Position numbers and translations under genes: made by a program
Assembly (NCBI GenBank): GCA_024408905.1
Contig: JAKSUP010000098.1
Coordinates: 1 to 5,752, forward strand
Reading direction: 5' to 3'
DNA from: a bacterium
Lineage (GTDB): Bacteria > Cyanobacteriota > Vampirovibrionia > Gastranaerophilales > Gastranaerophilaceae
DNA: 5,752 nt
Notes under the pieces: generated by a model
What the model was told of the DNA's origin: nothing
The model's database searches: none
Seen by the model: only the letters and a program-made list of their open reading frames with translations
Shown here: one piece after another, positions 1-5,752 of the stretch
Layout of the letters: the number at the start of each line of letters is the position of its first letter
Position numbering within the stretch: position 1 is the first letter of the stretch

Positions 1-749
1 CCGGTAAAATAAAAGTCGGTTGGTGGACAATCAAGAATTATGACTATAACAGACACCCAAACCCGGGAATGATTGACTTGGTATACTTATTTGAACATTC
101 AAGTAACGTTGCATCAGTTCGAGTTGCACAACTAATGTCACGTCAAGAATATTATGATATGCTCAAAAAATTTGGGTTTGGCGACAAAACAGGAATAGAT
201 TTACCTGGGGAATCCGGTGGACTTTTGAAACCGGCTAACAAATGGGATAGTTCTGACCAAGCATCTATGGGTTACGGTTATGGTTCTTCCGTTACTGCTA
301 TACAAATGGCGTCAGCAGTTTCTGCACTGGCAAATGATGGTGTAAGAGTCACCCCACACGTTATAAAATACTCTCCGGAAGAAGAAGCTATAAAAGTAAA
401 AAGAACACAGGTTATGACAGCTGAACACGCAAAAATTGTAACTCAATTATTAACAGAAAGTATTAATAGAGGTAAATCACCTATTAAATCTGATTCATAC
501 AATATTGCCGCAAAGACAGGAACTTCAATTAAACCAAAAGAAAACGGAAGTGGTTATACCAATAAGATGTATACTTCAATTGTAGGTTATATGCCATCAA
601 GCAATCCACAGGTATTGATATACATCATTGTTGACTCAGCGCAAGGTGGAGAAATTTGGGGGAACACAGTTGCTGCACCAATATTCAAAGAAATTTCTAC
701 ACAGATTGCACATATATTAAATTTACAACCGGATAAAATTACAAGATAA
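1..749 (+). CDS. ftsI: Class B penicillin-binding protein (peptidoglycan transpeptidase), 3' part, truncated by window edge
   Basis: The frame is open from base 3 to the TAA at 747-749, about 248 codons. The first ATG in view (69) is internal, because in-frame codons before it read on in PBP-like sequence (GWWTIKNYDYNRHPNPG). Two of the three penicillin-binding motifs are visible: SxN as Ser-Ser-Asn at bases 99-107 and KTG as Lys-Thr-Gly-Thr from base 513. The SxxK motif with the nucleophilic serine, the membrane anchor and the dimerisation domain must lie upstream. The stretch GFGDKTGIDLPGE and the ending VGYMPSSNPQVLIYIIVD are typical of FtsI/PBP2-type septal transpeptidases, which cross-link stem peptides outside the cytoplasmic membrane. 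The protein stops soon after the transpeptidase fold, so it has no PASTA domains of the kind seen in many Firmicute PBP2x or SpoVD proteins. It lies 11 nt before murE, the classical dcw-cluster order, which favours ftsI over an elongation-specific PBP2. Confidence 0.9.
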   Translation, partial: GKIKVGWWTIKNYDYNRHPNPGMIDLVYLFEHSSNVASVRVAQLMSRQEYYDMLKKFGFGDKTGIDLPGESGGLLKPANKWDSSDQASMGYGYGSSVTAIQMASAVSALANDGVRVTPHVIKYSPEEEAIKVKRTQVMTAEHAKIVTQLLTESINRGKSPIKSDSYNIAAKTGTSIKPKENGSGYTNKMYTSIVGYMPSSNPQVLIYIIVDSAQGGEIWGNTVAAPIFKEISTQIAHILNLQPDKITR

Positions 750-751
750 GC

Positions 752-756
752 GAGGA
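752..756 (+). promoter_or_regulatory. Shine-Dalgarno site of murE
   Basis: GAGGA lies four bases before the ATG at 761, in the 11-nt gap after the ftsI stop codon. It supports that start for murE and suggests independent re-initiation on a shared transcript. The spacing is slightly short but workable. Confidence 0.6.
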
Positions 757-760
757 TAAA

Positions 761-2227
761 ATGAGATTAAGAAATTTAATTGATGAAATTAGCTATTTAG
801 ATTTAGTCAACTTAGAAGAACTGGATGACGAAGAAGTTGAGGGAATTACATATAATTCTAAGAAGGTGCAGCCTGGAGATATATTCATTTGCATAACAGG
901 TGAACATATTGATGGCCACGAATGTGCCGAAGAAGCTCTTGACAATGGTGCAATAGCATGTGTTGTGGAAAGACGACTAAGTATTGAGGCTCCTCAAATT
1001 GTTGTTGAATCCACAGAAGAATCTATCGCAGAAATCGCAAGTGTATTTTACACAAATCCTTCACGGAAATTAAATGTTATTGGTGTAACAGGTACTAATG
1101 GAAAAACTACGGTTACTCACCTAATACAGAAGTTATATGAGGCATTTAATCAAAAATGTGCATTGATAGGAACATTGGGCCATAAATTCTCAAGCGAAGA
1201 TTCTTACCATGATGCAAAACACACAACTCCACAAGCACCTGAATTGCAAAAATTATTATACAACATTAACGAAAAATGTATTGATAACGTAGTTATGGAG
1301 GTTAGCTCACATTCACTTGTTCAAAACAGAGTTGCTCATGTTGATTTCAACGGTGCTGTTCTAACGAACTTAACTCAAGACCATCTGGATTTCCACATTA
1401 CAATGGAAAATTATTTTAAAGCAAAAGCTATGTTATTTTCACAACTTGTATCGGGAGATTTTGCAGTTATCAATAATGATGACACATATGCAGAGAGATT
1501 TTTAGAAGTAATTTCTCGTAGCGTATCAAAATATACATACGGCATTGCAACAAATTCTGATGTCATGGCAAAAGATATTGTTTTTGGCTCAGAAGGAGCC
1601 TCTTTCACTTGCGTAGTCAATGGTAAAGAATATAAAACTAATCTTGCTATGAATGGAATGTTCTCTGTATACAATGTTCTTGCAGCTATTACGACTGCAT
1701 TAGCGCTCGGTTTTGATATAGAAAAATCTATTCAGGTTTTAGAAGGCATTTCCGGCGTAGCAGGAAGGTTTGAAGTTATCGTAAATAAGCCTACTGTAAT
1801 TGTAGACTATGCACACACTCCTGACGGACTGGAAAATGTTTTAAAAGCAGCCAGAGAAATCACCCCAAAAGGTGGACATTTAATCTGCATTTTTGGCTGC
1901 GGGGGGGACAGAGATGCAACAAAACGTCCTAAGATGGGTGCTATTGCAGAAAAACTCGCAGACAAAGTTATTGTTACAAGCGATAACCCAAGATCAGAAA
2001 ATCCTCAACAAATAATAACCGATATTTTAGCAGGGTTTAAAAAGGTTAATAACGTAATTGTGGAAGCTGATAGAGAGCTTGCAATAAAAGAGGCTTATAA
2101 AATTGCTAATGCAAATGATATTGTTCTTGTTGCCGGAAAGGGGCATGAAGATTATCAAATTCTCGGAAATGAAACAATACATTTTGATGACAGAGAAAAG
2201 GTCAGAGAGATTTTTATAGGCGAATAA
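761..2227 (+). CDS. murE: UDP-N-acetylmuramoyl-tripeptide synthetase, meso-diaminopimelate-adding
   Basis: This cytoplasmic Mur ligase uses ATP to add the third residue to UDP-MurNAc-L-Ala-D-Glu. At 488 residues it has normal family length and all three Mur ligase domains. Visible motifs are the P-loop GTNGKTT (111-117), the UDP-MurNAc-binding TTPQAPE (155-161), the NLTQDHLDFH segment, and YFKAKAMLF, whose Lys222 aligns with the carbamylated lysine of E. coli MurE. DYAHTPDGL (from 349), GCGGDRD, DNPR (408-411) and GKGHEDYQ (from 459) follow. DNPR, with the Gly459 and Glu463 equivalents, is the known signature for meso-diaminopimelate; lysine-adding enzymes differ at this site. The acceptor is therefore inferred to be meso-DAP. 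The ATG at 761 follows a good Shine-Dalgarno site and gives the usual N-terminus. The gene is tightly packed between ftsI and nagA. A run of seven G at 1901-1907 encodes the Gly-Gly of GCGGDRD without disturbing the frame. Confidence 0.97.
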   Translation: MRLRNLIDEISYLDLVNLEELDDEEVEGITYNSKKVQPGDIFICITGEHIDGHECAEEALDNGAIACVVERRLSIEAPQIVVESTEESIAEIASVFYTNPSRKLNVIGVTGTNGKTTVTHLIQKLYEAFNQKCALIGTLGHKFSSEDSYHDAKHTTPQAPELQKLLYNINEKCIDNVVMEVSSHSLVQNRVAHVDFNGAVLTNLTQDHLDFHITMENYFKAKAMLFSQLVSGDFAVINNDDTYAERFLEVISRSVSKYTYGIATNSDVMAKDIVFGSEGASFTCVVNGKEYKTNLAMNGMFSVYNVLAAITTALALGFDIEKSIQVLEGISGVAGRFEVIVNKPTVIVDYAHTPDGLENVLKAAREITPKGGHLICIFGCGGDRDATKRPKMGAIAEKLADKVIVTSDNPRSENPQQIITDILAGFKKVNNVIVEADRELAIKEAYKIANANDIVLVAGKGHEDYQILGNETIHFDDREKVREIFIGE

Positions 2228-2228
2228 T

Positions 2229-3173
2229 ATGAGGGTAGAGCCAATTATGCGCAGTTGCTTCAAGTCAAAATACACGACACCTTTAATTCTGGAACAGCAT
2301 ATCCACGGAGCATTCGGCGTTAATTTTAACACAGCCGGAAAAGATGACGTTAAATATGCTTGCCAAGAGTTATTCAAACACGGGATAGGAATTGTGTTTC
2401 CGACTTTAGTTACAGATTCTGTTGAAAATATCAAACGACAAACAGAAATAATTAAAGATGCAGCAAAAGAATTGGAAAAGAATTCTGCAAAAATTCTTGG
2501 TATTCACCTTGAAGGAATTTTTATCAATCCTGAAAAAAGAGGGATACACAATCCTGAGCATTTTTTACCTTTAACAGTAGACAACTATAAGAAAATAGAA
2601 GATGATTTCATAAAAATTGTCACTTTAGCCCCGGAATTAGATCAAGGTTTGATTGACTACTTAAAGTCAAAAGGTGTAAAAGTACAAGCTGGTCATTGTT
2701 TGGGCCACAACTTAGAAAAAATAGACGGAACTACGCACACATTTAATGCGATGGGAGCAATTTCTCATAAAAATCCATCAACGGCATCATCAGCTCTTAT
2801 TAATAATAATTTGTATTCTGAGATAATTGCAGACGGAATTCACGTCAATGATGATACCCTTAAATTATTTTTCAAATGCAAACCTGAAGATAAAGTTATC
2901 TTAGTTAGCGATGCCTTGCCAATTACAAAAAGTGATATAAAAGAAACAACATTTGCAGACCATAAGATATTCTACGACGGAGAGAAAGCAACATCCCAAG
3001 ACGGAGTGTTAGCAGGCAGTACAACTTTATTAGATGAAGTTATAAAAATTCTAAATGCAAAACAAATGTTTAGTAAAAAATTTATAGAAAATCCTTATAA
3101 ATACCATGGGCTTAGACCACTTGGGAAAATTACGTGGGACAAAGATTGGAATATTTTGAATATAAAAGCATAA
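2229..3173 (+). CDS. nagA: NagA-like N-acetylglucosamine-6-phosphate deacetylase, short form without the beta-sandwich ends
   Basis: This is an amidohydrolase-superfamily protein of 314 residues. NagA hydrolyses GlcNAc-6-phosphate to glucosamine-6-phosphate and acetate in the cytoplasm. The barrel motifs are in order: HIHG (His24, His26), FPTLVT, HLEG with the metal-ligand Glu95, FINPEKRGIHN (His107), TLAPE, GH (His156), THTFNAM (His170, Asn173, Ala174), ADGIHV (His205), LVSDA with the catalytic Asp228, and DGVLAGSTT. Typical NagA has about 380 residues. Here about 35-50 N-terminal residues and the last 20-30 C-terminal residues, which together form the small beta-sandwich, are absent. The N-terminus cannot be extended, because an in-frame TAG lies at 2217-2219, ten bases before the ATG. 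The start could instead be the ATG at 2247, with GAGGG at 2231-2235 upstream. HLEGP reads HLEGI, and the usual REPG after FNAM reads KNPS. It starts one base after the murE stop, so translational coupling is likely. The family call is strong; the exact substrate is less certain. Confidence 0.82.
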   Translation: MRVEPIMRSCFKSKYTTPLILEQHIHGAFGVNFNTAGKDDVKYACQELFKHGIGIVFPTLVTDSVENIKRQTEIIKDAAKELEKNSAKILGIHLEGIFINPEKRGIHNPEHFLPLTVDNYKKIEDDFIKIVTLAPELDQGLIDYLKSKGVKVQAGHCLGHNLEKIDGTTHTFNAMGAISHKNPSTASSALINNNLYSEIIADGIHVNDDTLKLFFKCKPEDKVILVSDALPITKSDIKETTFADHKIFYDGEKATSQDGVLAGSTTLLDEVIKILNAKQMFSKKFIENPYKYHGLRPLGKITWDKDWNILNIKA

Positions 3174-3183
3174 AACTAATAAA

Positions 3184-3219
3184 AAAAGTAGCTTCCCTAA
3201 AATTAGGGAAGCTACTTTT
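3184..3219. terminator. Bidirectional intrinsic terminator between converging genes
   Basis: A perfect inverted repeat pairs 3184-3199 with 3204-3219 around a four-base loop (AATT). The core arms are GTAGCTTCCCTA and TAGGGAAGCTAC, extended by A-T pairs. The left flank is a seven-A run (3181-3187) and the right arm ends in TTTT (3216-3219), so each strand yields a hairpin with a U-rich 3' side. It lies 10 bases after the nagA stop and 18 bases after the stop of the minus-strand small gene, so it can end both transcripts. Confidence 0.92.
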
Positions 3220-3237
3220 AAAATTTGATGACCAATC

Positions 3238-3534
3238 TTATTTAACTTCTACGTCATCGACGGCTTGAAGCTGTTTTGACTTATAATTATGGATGACTGC
3301 ATCAACCAATAAGTCATAAGAAGCACTTTTCTCGATATTCGGAAATTCTTCTCTCAATTGTTGTCTGACCATTGCTTCTAACCTTTGTTCGTCAGCTTTA
3401 ATTTTAAGTTCTGTACTTGACAGAGACTTTATGTATTCTTCATTTGCAAACCTTTGATTGTTTGAGAAAGTTAACAGGTTTGTTTTTGAACTAAATGCAT
3501 CTTTTATTGTTTTTAAGAAATTCAGGTTAAACAT
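3238..3534 (-). CDS. Hypothetical protein of 98 residues, predicted mostly helical
   Basis: I do not recognise this family. The frame runs from the ATG at 3534 to the TAA at 3238 with AT-rich codon use like its neighbours. Upstream of the ATG, AGG with five bases of spacing gives a modest Shine-Dalgarno site. The protein is cytoplasmic by appearance: no convincing signal peptide or membrane segment is visible, although the first ten residues (MFNLNFLKTI) are moderately hydrophobic. Residues about 38-64 (SSTELKIKADEQRLEAMVRQ and the following LREEF) are highly charged and look like an amphipathic helix or short coiled coil. A second helical stretch with LLVDAVIHNY follows, and the end is acidic (DDVEVK). 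It lies 105 nt after glyS on the same strand and shares the terminator at 3184-3219. It may be read through from glyS or have its own promoter; I see no clear -35/-10 pair in 3535-3639. That gap otherwise holds only AT-rich sequence and a ten-codon reading frame. Confidence 0.7.
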   Translation of the reverse strand: MFNLNFLKTIKDAFSSKTNLLTFSNNQRFANEEYIKSLSSTELKIKADEQRLEAMVRQQLREEFPNIEKSASYDLLVDAVIHNYKSKQLQAVDDVEVK

Positions 3535-3639
3535 AACTACCTACTTTCATTTTCTACACTTGTACTCATATAAAGTTCCGTGAAGGTGAAAATTGACTAA
3601 ATTTTTATAAGTTGTTACAAATATTTACAAATCTCTCTT

Positions 3640-5673
3640 CTAAATATTCAATTTAGAGAAATCTGTTAACATTATATACTTATTTTTAAGTTCATTCAAT
3701 AGTGCTAACCTATTATTTTTAATTCTTTCATCTTTATCCATAACCAAAACATCTTCAAAGAATTTTGTAACAACAGGATTGATATTTATCAAATCGGATA
3801 AATATTTTGAATAATCATTACTGAATTTGATTTCCTTAACAGCATTATATAGAGCAGCCTCAGATGATTCAACAAAAAGACTTTCAAATATTTCCGTTTT
3901 AACATCATCCTTCAAAATTCTTAAAACACGATTTGCATTTTCAACCAATTTTGTGTCATGCAAAGTAGAAACAACCTTTACTCTTTGAACATAATCACAA
4001 ATATCTTTGCAAGGCGAATTTGTTGAGCATGCTTCTAAAACTTCTTTATTATAATCATTTGCCAAGAATATTATTAACCTTTGCACAAAAAATTCTTCTA
4101 CATCAGCTTTGCAATCTGCTTTTACAGGCAACAACGCTAATGTTTCGTCAATAAGCTTCGAAAGGTCAATTTTTAAATTGTGTTCTAAAATTGTTTTAAT
4201 AATACCTAAAGCTGCACGTCTTACTCCAAGAGGGTCAGATGAACCTGTCGGTTTTTTACCTGATGCAAATACTGCACAAATAGTATCAATCTTATCTGCT
4301 ATACCAACAACCTGACCTTCAATCATTTTAGCCGTTTCACTTTCGGCATTGAGTGGGAAATAGTGTTCTTTTATGCCTTCGCAAACCTCTTTTGCTTCTC
4401 CTGAAACTCTTGCATAATCAGCACCGATAAATCCCTGAAGTTCGGTAAATTCAAACACCAAGTTTGTTGCCAAATCAGCCTTACACAATTCTGCCGTTCT
4501 TTTTATTGAGGATTTGTTTACCCCATTTACCCCATTTACCCCATTTACCCCATTTACCCCCAACTGTTCTGAGATTTTTTCAGAAAGTTTAATTATACGT
4601 TGAGTTTTATCATACACCGATCCCATATCTTTTTGGAAGGTCATGCCTTTTAGGTTTTCAATATAACTTTCAAGTGTTTTTTTTGTATCTTCTTTAAAGA
4701 AGAAAACAGCATCATCAAGACGAGCCTTGATTACACGCAAATTTCCTGCCTTGATATTTTCAAATTCGTTACCAATATAATTCGTTATTGTTACAAATTT
4801 ATTTGTTAGTTTACCTTCTTTTGTATAAAGAGCAAAGTACCTTTGATGTGTTTCCATAACAGTAACAGCAACTTCTTGAGGAATTGTAAGAAATTCTTCA
4901 TCAAAATTACATGTTACAGCAACAGGATATTCAACGATAAATGTAACTTCTTCCAATAAATCATCAGAAATTTTTGTTGTTGCATTTAATTTGTCTGCTT
5001 CTTTTTTAGTTAATTCAAGAATTCTTTGTTTTCTTTCTTCCGGATCAACGATGACATGAGCTTCGCGAAGTTTTGAAACATATTCATCCGGATTATTAAT
5101 AACAATATTTTGTGTAGAAAATCTATGTCCGTTTGTAATATTTGAAGACTCTTTATCAATAATTTTTACCTTAATTTCCTCGTTGTCTAAAATTGACAAC
5201 ACCCAACGAATAGGACGAGAAAATTTTACATCATTTGTTCCCCATCTCATAAAATGAGGGCCTTGAAGTTTAGCAAAAATTTGAGGTACATTTTCTTGAA
5301 GTAAATCTTTTGTATTTTTACCTTTTATAGAAATTTTTGCATACAAATAATTATCTTGAACATATAAATCTTTAGGCTCAACTCCGTTTTTCTTTGCAAA
5401 GCCTAACCCTGCATTAGTCAAATTTTTATCGGCATCATAAGCTACTGTTGCAATAGGACCTTTTACAACTTTTTCTACATCAGGCTGAGAGGCAGAAAGT
5501 CCGTCTATAATAACAGCCAGACGTCTTGGAGTTGCCATAACCTTGATTTTGTCAAACTCTACATTATTTTCACTTAAACAAGTTTTAAATCCGGCTTCTA
5601 ACTGCGAAATAGCCATAGGTATAAATTTATACGGCAGTTCTTCAACACCAATTTCCAACAAATATTTGCTCAT
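3640..5673 (-). CDS. glyS: Glycine-tRNA ligase beta subunit
   Basis: This is the beta subunit of the bacterial alpha2beta2 glycyl-tRNA synthetase, which charges tRNA-Gly; it supplies most of the tRNA recognition while the alpha subunit (glyQ, not in the window) carries the catalytic core. At 677 residues it is close to family length (E. coli about 689). Family landmarks are in order: LLEIGVEELP (5-14), ATPRRLAV (47-54), MRWG (142-145), FSRPIRW (151-157), IPQEVAVTVMETHQRYFAL (263-281), GNLRVIKARLDDAVFFFKED (310-329), GMTFQKDMGSVYDK, CKADLATNLVFEFTELQG (397-414) and GKKPTGSSDPLGVRRAALGI (472-491). The C-terminal anticodon-binding-like domain ends in VMDKDERIKNNRLALL and DFSKL. The ATG at 5673 gives the standard MSKYLLEIG start and has GGAGAA eight bases upstream. 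Oddly, residues 372-386 are five exact Gly-Val-Asn repeats, where E. coli has only a short linker. The gene looks intact and functional. Confidence 0.97.
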   Translation of the reverse strand: MSKYLLEIGVEELPYKFIPMAISQLEAGFKTCLSENNVEFDKIKVMATPRRLAVIIDGLSASQPDVEKVVKGPIATVAYDADKNLTNAGLGFAKKNGVEPKDLYVQDNYLYAKISIKGKNTKDLLQENVPQIFAKLQGPHFMRWGTNDVKFSRPIRWVLSILDNEEIKVKIIDKESSNITNGHRFSTQNIVINNPDEYVSKLREAHVIVDPEERKQRILELTKKEADKLNATTKISDDLLEEVTFIVEYPVAVTCNFDEEFLTIPQEVAVTVMETHQRYFALYTKEGKLTNKFVTITNYIGNEFENIKAGNLRVIKARLDDAVFFFKEDTKKTLESYIENLKGMTFQKDMGSVYDKTQRIIKLSEKISEQLGVNGVNGVNGVNGVNKSSIKRTAELCKADLATNLVFEFTELQGFIGADYARVSGEAKEVCEGIKEHYFPLNAESETAKMIEGQVVGIADKIDTICAVFASGKKPTGSSDPLGVRRAALGIIKTILEHNLKIDLSKLIDETLALLPVKADCKADVEEFFVQRLIIFLANDYNKEVLEACSTNSPCKDICDYVQRVKVVSTLHDTKLVENANRVLRILKDDVKTEIFESLFVESSEAALYNAVKEIKFSNDYSKYLSDLININPVVTKFFEDVLVMDKDERIKNNRLALLNELKNKYIMLTDFSKLNI
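4517..4560 (-). repeat. 9-bp tandem repeat in glyS encoding (Gly-Val-Asn)x5, G-quadruplex motif on coding strand
   Basis: On the plus strand the unit TTTACCCCA is repeated four times without error, at 4517, 4526, 4535 and 4544, followed by a fifth unit (4553-4560) lacking only the last base. On the coding strand this reads as GGGGTAAAT units, giving codons GGG-GTA-AAT and protein residues 372-386. The period is a multiple of three, so gain or loss of units keeps the glyS frame. Five runs of at least four G separated by five-base TAAAT spacers satisfy the standard G-quadruplex pattern. The identical codons in every unit (only the last Asn is AAC) point to recent expansion by slippage. The repeat lies between the helix ending KLSEKISEQL and the segment KSSIKRTAELCKADL, probably a surface loop. 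Confidence 0.95.
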
Positions 5674-5681
5674 ATTTATAT

Positions 5682-5687
5682 TTCTCC
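5682..5687 (-). promoter_or_regulatory. Shine-Dalgarno site of glyS
   Basis: On the minus strand GGAGAA lies eight bases before the ATG at 5673. This confirms the start that yields the conserved N-terminus of the beta subunit. Confidence 0.7.
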
Positions 5688-5706
5688 AATACTAATCTTT
5701 ACAAAA

Positions 5707-5712
5707 ATTATA
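5707..5712 (-). promoter_or_regulatory. Candidate -10 box of the glyS promoter
   Basis: The minus strand reads TATAAT, a perfect sigma-70-type -10 hexamer, at a distance that would give a leader of about 25-30 bases before the glyS ATG. There is no good -35 hexamer at 16-18 bases: that position falls in an A-run (minus strand), and TTAACA at 5722-5727 is only nine bases away. The A-rich tract upstream may compensate. If this is real, glyS starts its own transcript, possibly with the downstream 98-codon gene. Confidence 0.45.
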
Positions 5713-5752
5713 CAATAAAAATGTTAATTTTTTTTTAAACTCAAAATCTGAC

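Noticed and set aside
1411..1674. Minus-strand 87-codon open frame
   Set aside because: It lies wholly antisense within murE, which has complete conserved motifs there; the antisense product resembles no known family.
2220..2250. nagA as a 5'-broken pseudogene
   Set aside because: There is an ATG one base after murE, the frame is open to the end and all catalytic motifs remain, so a genuine short form is the simpler reading.
2027..2434. Minus-strand 135-codon open frame across the murE-nagA junction
   Set aside because: It is antisense to the conserved C-terminus of MurE and the conserved HIHG and FPTLVT motifs of NagA, with no recognisable product; a shadow frame.
3612..3632. Possible hairpin or paired TTGTAA elements just after the glyS stop
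   Set aside because: On inspection these are short direct AT-rich repeats around AAATATTT, not a stem with a T-run, so I do not call a glyS terminator there.
4109..4315. Plus-strand 68-codon open frame
   Set aside because: Antisense to the conserved KKPTGSSDPLGVRRAALG region of glyS; a shadow frame.
4688..4703. Perfect 16-base palindrome TCTTCTTTAAAGAAGA
   Set aside because: It is within glyS, where conserved residues FFFKEDTKK account for the A/T-rich codons; no loop or operator context.
5061..5070. Palindrome CTTCGCGAAG
   Set aside because: Ten bases inside glyS coding sequence; expected by chance at this length and without partner sites.

Overview
This AT-rich window (roughly one third G+C by eye) comes from a bacterium with meso-diaminopimelate-type peptidoglycan. 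It carries two converging transcription units. Coding density is high, the genes look intact, and there is no sign of phage, insertion sequences, CRISPR or RNA genes. The taxon cannot be fixed from this alone. The composition, the two-subunit-type glycyl-tRNA synthetase and the DNPR motif of MurE would fit many AT-rich, mainly diderm lineages. A gut Gastranaerophilales/Melainabacteria-like organism is one guess, at low confidence.

Left unit, plus strand (1-3173): the 3' part of a class B penicillin-binding protein gene (ftsI type, cut by the window edge), then murE (761-2227), then a short nagA-like amidohydrolase gene (2229-3173). The gaps are 11 nt and 1 nt, so the three are almost certainly co-transcribed. 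FtsI cross-links septal peptidoglycan and MurE adds the third stem-peptide residue. The NagA-like enzyme would return GlcNAc-6-phosphate to amino-sugar metabolism, which suggests a link between wall synthesis and wall-sugar recycling. A long hairpin at 3184-3219, with an A-run on one side and a T-run on the other, sits between the converging units and probably terminates both.

Right unit, minus strand (5712 down to 3238): a consensus -10 box and a Shine-Dalgarno site precede glyS (5673-3640), the beta subunit of tetrameric glycyl-tRNA synthetase. After 105 nt comes a 98-codon gene of unknown function (3534-3238). glyQ, the catalytic alpha subunit, is not in the window.

The most unusual feature is a five-unit, 9-bp tandem repeat inside glyS (4517-4560). 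It encodes (Gly-Val-Asn)x5 in a predicted inter-helix loop and forms a textbook G-quadruplex motif on the coding strand. The second is the NagA homologue, which lacks both the N-terminal and C-terminal strands that normally build the small beta-sandwich domain but keeps the catalytic motifs. The rest is ordinary housekeeping sequence, and I found no convincing new multi-gene system.
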